Shown in pieces: positions 21,581 through 32,334 of a DNA stretch of 44,118 nt (position 1 is its first letter; each line of letters begins with the position of its first letter). Origin of the DNA: Chromera velia (taxonomy: Eukaryota; Sar; Chromeraceae); contig JAHBMJ010000573.1 of the NCBI GenBank assembly GCA_018398765.1, positions 1-44,118 on the forward strand. Direction: 5' to 3'. The notes below the pieces were generated by a model that saw only the letters and a program-made list of their open reading frames with translations, was not told where the DNA came from and ran no database searches. The translations under genes were made by a program, and so were the position numbers.

Positions 21581-23225
21581 AAACTGACTGTACTGACAAT
21601 TGAAACTTTTATACTAGAAAGTGACTTTTAATTTTCTATATATCATACTAAATTTTATATAAAAAACTAAGTCTTTAAAGCACTTAGAATGATTTTATTT
21701 ATTGTTTCTTACCTGCATGAAAGTATGAACAACTTTTAAAGATAAGGTTTAATGGGTTTGTGGTGTGTATGTTGGAAATTGTTGGACGTGAGTGAGGTAA
21801 AAGAGTTATAGTATGTTAATATGTCGGGGAGTGATTGTAAACTCTGCAGGCATATGACAATGCGCAGTGTAATGCACAAACAAGCTAACTTTTACTTCTA
21901 ATGGAACACGCCGAATCCGCACACTGATGTAAGGAGGGAGCACACAGCGGGCAACCCCCATGAAAGGTAAGAATGAATGTCTGCAAACAGATCTGCCGAT
22001 TTGACACCCACAGAAAGCAGTTCAACCAAATAAATATTGAGCACTATGACCGTGTAAGAGGTAAATGCTTAGCTTCTGAAAGTCTGATCGATCCATGGCC
22101 TCTAGCCAGAGGGCCTTGCCTATGACCGGCCATCATAGCGTTCTTGTTTTTTCTAGGTGAGGCCCGGCACTGGCGGGCACTGACCACTGGGTCTTAGTCC
22201 ATCCAGGAGCCCTACCTCCAAATTTTCATGCAAACAAGAGCTGTGCCTCACTTCCACAACTTCAGATCACCTGAGATTACTAGCCGTAATGTTTCTTCAC
22301 GAAACTCAAGCACCGACAAACGGTCCTCCGAGAAAGCCTCAGTCTGACCTGTAGCACAGATATGCAAAAATTCATAAAGTAGCTCACCTTTTGGCTACCC
22401 AGAGCTGGCCCCCTCATCCAGAAAGCCTTTCTACCTCCTCATCTAAAGCTTGTTAGAGCACATGCACGGAAAAAATTCAATAGAAGCTTTACTGGGGCAA
22501 CTTTGTAGGCCCTTTTACGTGGAGACGGGCCGTGCCCTTCGTGATGGAAGATCGAAATTGCCCTCTCAGGGCAACCAGTAGAATAAATGTCATAAAACTA
22601 AGAAAAAAGCAAAAAAACCAATCCTCTAAGCTTTCGATAAAACCTACTTTCATCGCTAGAGAGCAAGTTTGTGTGATGGGAGAGAAGTAGTACTAGGTCG
22701 TGCTCTGATCGACTTGAAACATTTGACGGAAAGCCGATTTTGGGAGCTAATTTTAGATTGGACAACCATATGATGGCCCTGGAAGGCAAGCTACGCGTTG
22801 CGGGCTAGGGCCTGGCCGGCCACCAAGGCTAAAAAGCACTTCTCAGCTGCGCGCTGACCCATTAAAATGCCGATCTGAAAAATTCAGTCAGGTCTTCAGA
22901 AAGTTCTCCTCCAGTCAGAAAGTCGGGTCAACAGAATGGGCCTGTATCCATAAAATCTCATTGTCAAGCGTTCCATTGGATTGTATTGGAAGGCTTAATA
23001 ACGACAAAATCGTGTTCAGCTTGTTGTTCCAGAACCTCATTTTTGGAAGGGTTACAGATTCGGGAGTTTTGTCCCCCTCCGGTATCTGTGTTGACTGGAC
23101 ACCTCTGGTAGCTCGTGGGAGTGGTTGCCTTGGTACAAAGGAGTTGTACAACAACTAGAAGGGTTGCTAGACTGGTTTGGATCGCTCAATCAGGTCAGTT
23201 CGTTTTGTGTCGTTCCACCAGCAAC

Positions 23226-23416
23226 AAAGGGGGGTAGACGCTCTCACAGAGGTACGAAACGACCGTTTTTCGTATGCCTGATAGAGGGAGGGGGCCGACC
23301 TGCTCTCCTAGACACATTTTGGAAGCAAACCTGCAGAGCAGGTCGGACCCGCCCCCTCTACCAGGGGTACCAAATTTAGTCGTTTCGTACCCCTGCAAGA
23401 GGGTCCACCCCCCTTT
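23226..23416. mobile_element. 191-bp palindromic MITE inside the nested transposon
   Basis: Left AAAGGGGGGTAGAC and right GTCCACCCCCCTTT are near-complements. The arms continue through ggtacgaaacgac and gaccTGCTCT-type blocks (left 23250-23310, right 23333-23390) with a short loop near 23320. No clear target duplication is seen. This is the third nesting level at this site. Confidence 0.65.
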
Positions 23417-23789
23417 CCCAATGAGGGAATTGAAAAAATCTTGTTTGCAGAGATGAGCCTTCTTGATGCATGCAGAAGGCTTTGTACGATGTCTGTGAGT
23501 GTTTCTATGTGGCTGCAACCTAGCCATTGTGGTTTCTGAATGACTGACCGGTCTGTCCTCGGCAAGACATAAAACTGCCGTCTCCCTTTGCGTATGTTGT
23601 TCACCCCTGCCCCCCTCCTCTGCTCTTTGCAGGTCGTGGGTCTCCTCCATGAGACGCTTGTTTTATGTTCCAGGCCTTCCTTAACTCCTCTAGAGGTAGG
23701 TCTTTTCATCTTCGTTGCGCCCGCAGTCTTCAGACTGTGAAAGGGAGCAGTACCCATACGTGCCGAGCCTATATTTTTTTCTACTGACC

Positions 23790-24530
23790 TGACTGCCTCC
23801 GAAATTTTGCCCTTCTTGCCTGCTTGATTGCCCTCTAGCTTTCGGCCTTTCTGTCTGGCTAAATGCTTTCCCAATTTTAGCCTTTCTGCCCGCCCTATTG
23901 CCTTCTTAATTTCGGCCTTCGCCGCGCTCTCAATTTTAGTCTGCCTACCTGCCCGATTGCCTTCCTAATTTTGGCCTTCTTACCTGCTTGACTGCTTTTT
24001 AGAGTTTTACATTCCTGCCATGCTGACTGCTTTCTGATTTCGGCCTTTTTGCCTGCCTCGCTGCCCTCCAAATTTAAGTTTCTGTCTGCCTCAATGCTTT
24101 TTAAATTTCGGTCTTTCTGTCTACCTGACTGACTTTGCAATTTCGGCCTTCCTGCCTGTCCGGTTGCCTTCCCAATTTCGGCTTTCCTGCCTGCCTGATA
24201 GTCTTCCCTATTTCGGCCTTCCTTCTTGCCCAAGTTTCCTCCTAATGCCTCCTAATTACTCCTAATTTCGGTCATCCTGCTTGCCCGATGGCCTTCTCAA
24301 TTTTATTCTTCCTGCTGGCCCGGCTGTCTTCCCAAGTTTGGCCTTCTTGTGTGTCTGACTGCCTCTCAGAGTTCGTTCTTTCTGCTCACATGCCTGCTTT
24401 CCAATTTTAGTCTTCTTGGCGGCCTGACTGCTTTCCAATTTCGGCCTTCTTGCCCGTTTGATTGCCTTCCCAATTTCGGCCTTCCTGCCCGTCCGATTGC
24501 TTTCACAATTTCGGTCTTCCTGCTTTTATG
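23790..24530. repeat. Degenerate 35-36-bp tandem array
   Basis: About twenty diverged units are built on attgccttcccaatttcgg and ccttcctgcctgcc. On the minus strand they translate as about 12-residue units such as AGKKAEIRKQS and QAGRPKL (frame 24233-23895, 112 codons). Copy-to-copy divergence is high. Whether the frame is used is unknown. Confidence 0.8.
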
Positions 24531-24680
24531 TATCATTCTGATGCAAATTAAAAATACAGGTTGTGTTTGCATACATGCTTTTATATGTATTCTGGCGATT
24601 CAACTGACTTTCTGTTTATGTGCACGTATTTCTGCAGGTGGCGTTCACGGGTGTGCATGTTTGATATATACTGAGATACC

Positions 24681-24698
24681 GCCCCCCCCCCCCCCCCN
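24681..24698. other. Poly-C run ending in an undetermined base
   Basis: A 16-base C run ends with an N at 24698, marking an uncertain homopolymer or small gap in the assembly. Confidence 0.95.
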
Positions 24699-25078
24699 TG
24701 CTCCTAACACGCCCGCCGTTGAGCAGTGCCTCATATGAATTGAAAACAAAACAGTTATGATCATGAGAAGAAATGTTTCAATCGGATTGATTCAAAGCTA
24801 TTCAGATACATTTCTTATTGTGTTTTTGTCTTAGTGTTGATTTATATTAATTTACGATGATAAGTACCAGACAATTTATAGTTTTGAAAAAATATATACT
24901 CTATATATACATTTTTTCATTTCATTTTTTAAACATCTTACTAAGCTTAAATAGCCTTAAATAAATTATGAAAATCAATTAGTTTAAAGGTCAAACTATC
25001 TATTTTAATGTTTTAAAAACTAAATTTTTCAAAGTCACTTTCCAGTACAAAAGTTTCAATTGTCAGTACAGTCAGTTT

Positions 25079-25321
25079 AGACTAGCTTGCCAAGAAAGGA
25101 CAGTCTTAAGACCGGGCAAACAGAACGAACAATCTCAGTGAGAAGGCTGAGAGTGGATTAAATCTAACCAGTCCCGGGGCCCGCATGAATGCAAAGATAA
25201 GCTTTCCGGGGCCAGACAGACAGAACGCAGCGGTGGGCGATCAAAACAAAGGCGGTGCACATGCGAGAAGGACCGAACGGCGGCAGCGGAACGGCGGCAT
25301 TGCGGGAGGTAGGACACTACA
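25079..25321 (+). repeat. 3' LTR, second part
   Basis: It resumes the 5' LTR match at actagcttgccaagaa and continues through accgggcaaacag and ggccagacagacagaac to GGACACTACA. It is followed by the ATAC duplication. Confidence 0.85.
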
Positions 25322-25325
25322 ATAC

Positions 25326-25765
25326 ATATACCATACAGCTAGACAGAGCCCAAGTGCTGTGCCCAGTGGCAATTCATTCATTCAATGATATGATAATTTA
25401 TCATTCATACATCTATATTAATTTTAAACAATTTATTTATATTTCCATGGATATATTCTGAATCCGGAATCCCAGATAATGACTTAGATTTAAAAAGTCT
25501 ACAGACAAAAGTATAAAACATACAAACTAATACAAACCTAGATACAAACAAACTTTATTAAATTGTTTATGTTTCTAAATATTTTTAAAAGAAAAAAACA
25601 CATTATCACAATGTTTAAGCTAGCTTAGTATAGAGCATTAATTAATTATTATCATCAGCACTGATTGAGTGTATTTCAGCAGCAGGAGCTTCATCATCAT
25701 CATTATATTATACATCATTGATCGCCATCGGCCCATAATATATATAAAGAAATAAATATTTGTTT
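25326..25765. other. AT-rich spacer, no gene recognised
   Basis: It lies between the LTR element and the LINE 3' end. It includes a TCATCATCAT-ATCGGCCCATAA block near 25690-25740 similar to 8578-8625. Confidence 0.6.
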
Positions 25766-25879
25766 AGGTTAGTTAGTTAGTTAGTTAGAAGATGCCTAAC
25801 CCCAGTTGGAGCGCTAAGCTCCCGGGCGGCATATACATGCATGGTTATTGTTTATTAAGTCACCGGTGGAGTTGATCAG

Positions 25880-26311
25880 TTAATCACTTTCTAGAATAGG
25901 GAGACAGGCATCAAAGAGATAGACCGGATGCGAGTATAGAAGCGATCGAATGACATTACGGATAAAGAGTTCAGATGTACTTGCACCGGGGAGTAGACAG
26001 TTACAATCATTTGAATTAATGGATTCCAGCTCAGCCAGGCAGTGCAGGAATTCTCTTTCATCCAACCTCTTGATACATGAAAAAAGTCTATGCATGAAGT
26101 CATCAACACACCGAATGTAAGAATTATATACATAGAGTTTGTGGTCACTACATTCAACAGACAGAGCACTGCTTTCGCCTTGAGGGTTAAATAAGAGCAG
26201 ACGTAAGAAACCGAACAGAGAGCTGTTGGTTACTGTGATAGCAGATCGAAGGAGGGCGAAAAAGGAGTAAAAACCAGAGGCGGATTTGTTGCAAAGAAGA
26301 AACATAAACAT
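25880..26311 (-). pseudogene. Probable LINE C-terminal tail
   Basis: This 143-codon minus frame lies downstream of the RT thumb, before the (TAAC)n tail. It has scattered Cys and His (VECSDHKL, FLHCLAELES, DCNCLLPG) but no motif I can name. Assignment to the LINE rests on position, orientation and spacing only. It could instead be an unrelated frame. Confidence 0.4.
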
Positions 26312-26714
26312 GCAATGAGAGGAGGGAAAAGCTTGTTGAAGGGGGGTGAGCTTGGCAAAAGGAGGGAAATATGAAGAAGCGATAGCCCCCGCCTGCCGCG
26401 TACAGACCTCTTCCGCAACTGCATGTCTAGCTCTGCCCTTAAAGAAAAGACAGCCGGTGCCTTGAACTCTCCGTCGCTGCTACCCGCTGATGCCAGGGTA
26501 TTGTGGCACTCCCACTGCTAACGAACAAACAAAATCCAGACTAGCCCAACAAAACAGCCGCAAGGACTCCGAGGCTCTCAAAAACTCTGAACAAGTGTTT
26601 CCCTTCCAGGCACGTAGCATTACAGCAGGAATGGTGTGCATAGTTTGCGAGAGCGAGCATCACCAGTCGGCCACTCTAGAGCAAAGCAGGGCTTTTGCAA
26701 GAAGCAGGCTAAAA

Positions 26715-27996
26715 ATACACAGGGAGGGCAAACGAAGACTGCGAGCAGACAGGCGGCCAGACCAGCTGCAAAGCATCGATTATAAGAAGATCGGCATCAT
26801 GAAGAGGGAAGCATTCGAGGCAGTACAGTGCGACAGGGGACCAACACGCTCTAAAAATATTCATCTACACATCTACACTGAAGGGACTCATGCTGGCAAT
26901 CAGACCAAACACAGCCCCCACGGCGCGGGAGGCCGAAGCAAGACGTGATTCAACTGTCTCATTGAGACATTCCCCCTCAAAGAACAGGCACCCCAGGTAC
27001 TTGTATTCTGTTGTTGCCCATTTAACCTCTTTCCCTTCATATACCACCAAACCAGAGCTTTCCTTAAATGCAGAGGCAGACAGGCGGAGAATCTTTGTCT
27101 TTTTCAGATTGACTGTAAGTCTCCATTCTTTGCAATACTTCTCTAGAGCAGAGAATTTCTTTTGAAAGTCTGAGACAGAATGAGCAAGAAAGCAAAGATC
27201 GTCAGCATAACCTAAACTGTCTAAGACACAATCATCCAGCAAAACTAGCTCCCGGGGCTGGCTTGCTCTCTGGCTCCTCTCCACTGCCCACTTCCATTTC
27301 TACGTCTGCTTGCTCTCGCTCGACTGCCTCGCTGGCATGCCTTGCCTCGCTCTTGCTTGCAAAACACACATGGGGGAGATCATTTATGTACAGGAGAAAA
27401 AAAATAGGCGAGAGAGCATCCCCTTGCTTCACTCCAGCTCCCTCCCAAAAATGTAGAGAGTCCCCGTCAACCTTGCCCCATACCTCTCTGTACAATTTAC
27501 AGATTATGCAGATGTCTGCCTCATACACGCCCTCATTTCTCAGTTTCTGAATTAACTTTGCTCTTGGCACTGTATCAAACGCCTTTGAAAAGTCAACAAA
27601 ACCTGCCAATAGAGCCTTTCTTTTCTTTTTGCACGAAGAGATGATAGAGGCAAGAGCATTAACCCCCTCTCTCGTTCCCATCCCTTCATGGAACCCCAAC
27701 TGTCTGAAGTCAAGACGGACCTGGAAACGCACACGGCAGTCCATCAGGAGGCCGAAAAGTTTTGCAAAAGGGTTCATAACATAGATTGGTCTCCATTCGT
27801 TGGGAGAGGGGGAAGTAGGGCCTTTCGGAACTGGGCAAATGTGCAAAACATTCCATGAAGGAGGCCAGCAAGCATGAATATGCATCAGGTTAAATAAAAT
27901 AAAAAATAAAAAGCGGGAGAGGGCAGATTCAGCAAAGCAGAGATCTAGCTGTGCAAAAAAGATACCTTTAAGGCCAGCAGCTTTCTTCTTGTTCAT
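26715..27996 (-). pseudogene. LINE reverse transcriptase, frameshifted
   Basis: RT blocks in order on the minus strand: NKKKAAGLKGI; NEWRPIYVMNPFAKLFG; GFHEGMGTREGVNAL; GFVDFSKAFDTVPR (catalytic Asp block A); GVKQGDALSPIFFLLYIND (block B); LGYADDLCFLA (YADD active site, block C); LKKTKILRL; EYKYLGCLF. The first blocks are in frame 27996-27232 and YADD lies in frame 27284-26865. A frameshift therefore sits between block B and block C. An in-frame stop near 26866 precedes the thumb-like stretch MNIFRACWSPVALYCLECF (about 26800-26862). The enzyme would prime reverse transcription at the nicked target. This copy cannot make it intact. Confidence 0.9.
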
Positions 27997-28551
27997 TTTC
28001 TTCAGGTGGGAAGAGATCTGGTGAAAAGAGAAGGGCAGAGCAGAGGGGTGGAAGGGAGGAACGGCAGGGGGATGGACCGAAGGGAGAGGCTCCTCGTTCG
28101 AATCTTCAAAAACACCCGCCCAATGGTTCGAGAATGCACGGGAAGACGGGCATGATGCACCACTAGCCGACGAGGCGGCTTTCTTCTTCCTTTTCCAAAG
28201 GGAGAGAGGATCCTTGTGGAGTTCTTCTTGAACCCTTTGTACTTTTTTCTTCTTCTAAACAGCCTGTTTGCGTTTAAAGAGGCTACGGCGGACCTGGGAT
28301 AGTCTCTGAAGGCGATCGCATTCCAACCCTCTCCCACCCACATCTCTCACCAACTTCCAAACGCGGTCCGCCTCCCTCACTTCTTTTTGTATGGACTTGT
28401 ATTCTTCATCAAACCAAGCCTCTTTCGTTTTACGCTTAACCCCCAACCCAAACCCTGCTCCATCGTTTTTTGGTTTCACAGGCCCAACGAGCAGTCGAGA
28501 CCACTCCTGAACAAATCTGAGGAGGCAAGCGCGACTGTCCTCAGCCCTCTT

Positions 28552-29883
28552 TTACGGGGAAAAGAGGGGATCAAGCGAGTCAGAGGGGTCAAAAAAGAAA
28601 GGGCAGGGGGATTCGGGAGGAGGAGAAGGGATAGGCGGCTCCACAAAAGGCTCAATCTGGTTGTAATATTCCCATAGACCCGGCCAGCGCTGTTTTGCAA
28701 AACTTTTAACTGCAGCTGCCAATGGTGCAAGCTCTTCATCTGATACGGGTGTGGATCGGTTGGAATAGAAGAGCGAAGGGCATTCAGAAAGGTTCTGGTG
28801 GGGCAGAAGGGCGTCTTTTTGCTCTGGTTCGATTGGAGGGGGCCAGAGGGAAAAAGAGACAGATGCGTGGTCGGGGGAGGCAATGCCATCAAATTCAACC
28901 TTCCAATTAGCGATCCTCTCAACAACAGAGGGGTCAGTCAATACATAATCTATGGCGGAGGTAGGATTTGACATCCATGACTGTCTGGAGTAATGCGTGC
29001 AGAGACCAGGGAAGTCAAACTCTTTTCCACCCACCTTTTCTTTCAATCCATTCGAGGGGATAAGGTTCGAGTCGCTGCGGAGCTGAATAAAATTCTTTCT
29101 GCAGGGCTTGACTTCTTGTGTGGATTCAGAAAACCATTCAAACAACGGTCTGTCTGCTTCAGTTTTGGGCCCCTCCCCCACAATACCACTATCTCCATTG
29201 CCTCCCCCCTCAAAAAGCTTCTCACTGCTACCAGACTCATTGGGCAGAAGGAGGAGATCTGTACAGGATCAGAGAAGATTCTCAGGTAAAAAGGAGCCTG
29301 TATGCGTGTTGCAGTCCCCAACCACAACTCTATTGATATCCAGAGGGACCCCTCCAAAAAGGTCACTCAAATGGTCAGAGACCTTGCTATCTCTGTGATC
29401 TGACCAGGAGCCAAGCAGGTAGACGCCAAAGATGTGAACCCTTCTAGAACCTCCCAACAGAACTCTTGTTTCCACTACACTGGGGCCGATCAGCAAGATT
29501 TCAGGTTTTAATTCGCTTCATCTTTCTTCTCGAACTAACATACAAACTTCCCCAGTTTTCAATTCCCTATCATACGCTGCCCTACACGTGCCCAACTGCT
29601 GCTAGTACCATTCTCTGTGACTGAAATTCTTTCCCTTCCACCCCTCGCACGAAACGTCCCTCATGACCTCTAACGTCTCTGTCAAGATCACAATATCACA
29701 ATCAATATCACTCAGCCAATGAGCGAGGGAAGCATCCTCTTCCCTGGCCTTCAGGCCGGCGACATTCAGGGTAACAATTTTTGCTCTCCCATCCCGGGCC
29801 CTAATTGTGGCCAGAACCTTCCTTTCTGCCACCTTCCTTCTCTTTCTCCAAAAAGCTCTTCTCAACTCTTCCAAATGCTTCAA
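28552..29883 (-). pseudogene. LINE apurinic/apyrimidinic-type endonuclease, frameshifted
   Basis: Motifs on the minus strand: KIVTLNVAGLK and DIVILTET (29883-29602, N-terminal Asn and Glu metal ligands); RVLLGGSRRVHIFGVYL and VVVGDCNTHTG (29496-29269, the GDxN block); SAIDYVLTDPSVV and ASPDHASVSF (29181-28552, the DH catalytic pair, with Pro in place of the usual Ser before it). Three frames are needed, so at least two frameshifts have occurred, plus a stop near 29525. Such domains nick target DNA for LINE integration. A linker frame (28479-28002) rich in Lys/Arg follows toward the RT. Confidence 0.85.
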
Positions 29884-29922
29884 ATTATCTGCTGACTCCC
29901 ATGAATGCGAAAAAGCAGGGCC

Positions 29923-30144
29923 CTAATCCACATAATACTCCCTCTGCCCCCTCTCATTGATGCGGGTGCTAGTGCGGGTGTCTAATACCTGTACCACCTC
30001 CCACTCCGTCTCCGAAGCAACCGAGCCCCCTGCTTCCCCCAGCTGATCCGGCTGAGACTCTCGGGACGCAACGTCTGCCTTCTTACTTTCTCTTCTTTTC
30101 TTCCCCCTTCCGTTTCTACGATTCTTCCTCTCTGTCCCAGACAA
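29923..30144 (-). pseudogene. Short frame upstream of the endonuclease
   Basis: This 73-codon minus frame is basic (NRRNGRGKKRRESKKA) then acidic (ETEWEVVQVLD). It ends just before the endonuclease frame. It may be the N-terminus of LINE ORF2 or the end of the inter-ORF region. It has no known domain. Confidence 0.35.
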
Positions 30145-30755
30145 AAGAGATCAATCCAAGCAAAAAGACTCTGGAGAGGCTTGGCTGCAGGGAGGGGAAG
30201 AAGACAAAAAGTCAGGTACGATATCAGAGGCAGGAGAGGAGAGAGTCGAGTTGGAAAGAGAGGAGAGGAACTTGCCTGCAGTTGCATCCGAGGTCATCAC
30301 GCTCGAGCATGCCATCTCCCCATCCGATGCATCCTCAGACAAAATATCATATCTCTCTCTCCCTTTACTTTTCTCTCCATCCCCCAATTTGCTACCTGAG
30401 GCCTGCCTGTTCGACTGCTGCTCCCCTTTTCCACATTCTCTCTACAGGAGGGGTAGGAAAGAAAAAGCAGAACGAGAACGGATGGGTGGAGGGAGAGGGA
30501 GAGAAGAAGCTGAGGAGAAGAAAGAAACACCATGAAAAACACCGTAACTTGGTCCGCAGGCCGCTTGAACAACAGGCAGAGAGGACAGGGAGGAGTAAAA
30601 AGGAGGGAGTGCTACTGGAGGTGGGGTGAGGGGAAATGGAAGTGAGGTAGGTGGAGAACGAGCAGGAACAGTAAAGTTGGGAGGCAGTGGCACATTCGGG
30701 AGAGTGGAAGGGAAGACTGAACAGAAAAGGGAAGAAGGAGAAAGGAAAAGAAAAC

Positions 30756-31617
30756 CGTGCGAAGGAGAACTCGAGTGCCTCCGACCGCCTGGCCTCTCAC
30801 CACCTCCCCTTTCCCGTTCCTTAGCTCCCTCTTCTTTTCCCATATCAGAACCGGGAGCGGAGTAGGAAGAAGAGCGAGTTAAAGAAGGTGGGGGTGAGGA
30901 TGGAGGAAGGAGATGTGAAAGTCGGAGAGGAGTGCGAAAAGAGGCCTGCCTGTTTGTCTTCTTTCCCCCGTTTGCACATCCTCCTTCCCAGTCAACAAGC
31001 AGAGGAAGGAAGGAGTCCATACCATCAACACAAGAACAAATATACATACCATAAATCTAAGAAGGAGGAGGAGGAGGTTCAGAAGGGGGACGAGGAGCCT
31101 CTGGGGAAGGAGGTAGAGGGTGAGGTGGCGGGGGGGGAAGAAAATAAGATGGGGAAGGGGAAAGCAACGGAGACGAGCAGAGGGTTGGGGCGGGGGGTTG
31201 AACAGAACTAAGACAAAAATCTATGAATACAAAAAAAGGGGGGGGAATAACAGATGAGGACCGACCAAAAGCGAACTGAGAGGCAATAGGGAGAGAGAGA
31301 CATGGAGGAACACATGGAAAGGATGTATCATTCAGCAAACATATACGATATACAGGGGGGAGGGAAGAAGCGGGAGAGAGCGAGCTGGAGAGGGTATGGT
31401 GGGGGAAGAAAAAGAACACGAATCTGAAGATGAACAAGAGATGGTAGGGAAAGGACCTGGGCTAGATTAAGAGAGAGGAGGGGAGGAAGAGGGGGAGGGG
31501 GAAGCCAAACATTCTGTATTCAGTGCACCATCAGAAATCACCTATCCCTGTGCCCTTTTCAATTCTCTTCTTGCTTCTTTTTTTCTGTCTTTTACCCGTC
31601 TGTTCCTCTTCGTTGTT
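30756..31617 (-). repeat. LINE 5' segment shared with 42078-42937 (inverted)
   Basis: Its reverse complement matches 42078-42937 almost base for base in many blocks, such as gaggcactcgagttct, tatggtatgtatatttgttc and gcaagaagagaattg. The composition is purine-rich on the plus strand. Confidence 0.9.
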
Positions 31618-31625
31618 TTTTTTTT

Positions 31626-32330
31626 TGTTCAATTTTTCTTCAGCGATTTGTTAAATCTCTCATTCATTGACCGAATCTGAGTTTTGTTCAGTTCACATCT
31701 AGGTCTAGCTACAGTTTCTTATTGGAGCTACAACTAAAGCTAGAAAATCAACAAGACTCGGACTTGCATGCATGAACTGCCAGGAGCTAGGCTGCGCTGG
31801 CTTAGTCAATTCATTCATTTATTCAAAACCAGATTTAAGTTAATCATTCAACGTATATATTCTCAGCCAGGACAAGATAATATAACTTTTATTTAATATA
31901 TTAATATAAGATAATGTAATTATATAGGTCTAGACGTACGATTTATCGCTTCTACTAACATTGAAGTGCGCTGCTAATTTGTGCTAAAAGAGGGAATTGA
32001 AGTTCCGCCCAGCGTCCTGCACGAGCATTCTTCAAACATGGCCTGACCGAGCTAGAGCCCTGTATGTCAGCAGTGACAGGGACGGCTGGTCGATCCCAGA
32101 GCCGGTGTTGTCTGCAGCCCACTGATCGAGCTCTGCTTTTCATCATCTCTTTTGTCTTTCTTTCATTTCTGGTTTCGTTTCTTGCGTCTCTGCTTTACCC
32201 TCTTCTTCCTCCATGATTCACTTTTTCTTTCAGCTGCATCTTCGAGAGAGAGGAAACAGATGAGAGAGGAAGAACACGATCCACCTCCATTTGTCTCCTC
32301 AGACTTCCCTCTCTCCCTCACTCTCTCTTT
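31626..32330. other. No gene recognised; 3' flank of the wax synthase gene
   Basis: AT-rich 31680-31930 is followed by the pyrimidine-rich 3' flank of the acyltransferase gene. TGCATGCA is at 31765-31772. A 205-codon plus frame starting at 32152 is the antisense shadow of the acyltransferase. Confidence 0.6.
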
Positions 32331-32334
32331 TCTT

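Larger units (their letters stand above)
21581..25078. mobile_element. 3,498-bp TIR DNA transposon nested in the 3' LTR
   Basis: The left end AAACTGACTGTACTGAC continues through attgaaactttt and agaaagtgacttt. The complement of the right end gives the same 48 bp with two mismatches. The 5' LTR provides the empty site: cttgacttg joins actagcttgc without interruption. Target duplication is short and ambiguous, best read as TTGA/TAGA. Frames inside are at most 188 codons (minus, 23874-23308) and show no transposase motif, so it is probably non-autonomous. The superfamily is undetermined. It contains a palindromic MITE, a 35-36-bp array and one undetermined base. Confidence 0.85.
17424..25321 (+). 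mobile_element. LTR retrotransposon, LARD-like, split by a nested transposon
   Basis: Two long direct repeats begin TGTAACAACTTCCTGCTGCC and end GGTAGGACACTACA, giving TG...CA termini. The 5' LTR is 17424-17885 (462 bp). The 3' LTR is 21372-25321 with a 3,498-bp insertion inside it (about 450 bp without it). The whole is flanked by ATAC at 17420-17423 and 25322-25325, a 4-bp target duplication that proves the two repeats are one insertion. LTR identity is roughly 85% by eye, so the insertion is not recent. The 3.5-kb internal region (17886-21371) has no frame with protease, RT, integrase or gag motifs, nor a clear primer site or polypurine tract. It is probably a non-autonomous large derivative. 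The orientation is formally undetermined and is taken from the TG start. Confidence 0.83.
25766..31617 (-). mobile_element. 5'-truncated LINE (APE endonuclease plus reverse transcriptase)
   Basis: On the minus strand the order is low-complexity 5' part (31.6-30.2 kb), apurinic-type endonuclease (29.9-28.6 kb), linker, reverse transcriptase (28.0-26.7 kb), C-terminal tail (26.3-25.9 kb) and a (TAAC)n tail, seen on the plus strand as gttagttagttagtta near 25770-25788. Its 5' end near 31617 stops inside sequence that continues in the copy at 42 kb, so it is 5'-truncated as expected of target-primed integration. A weak duplication TTTGTTTA/TTTGTTCA may flank it. Several frameshifts and stops make it inactive. 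The clade is not assigned. Confidence 0.85.

Noticed and set aside
30282-31437. Ser/Pro-rich and Glu/Lys-rich frames on both strands as host genes
   Set aside because: They lie in low-complexity LINE 5' sequence that is repeated at 42 kb, and no frame is preserved between the copies.
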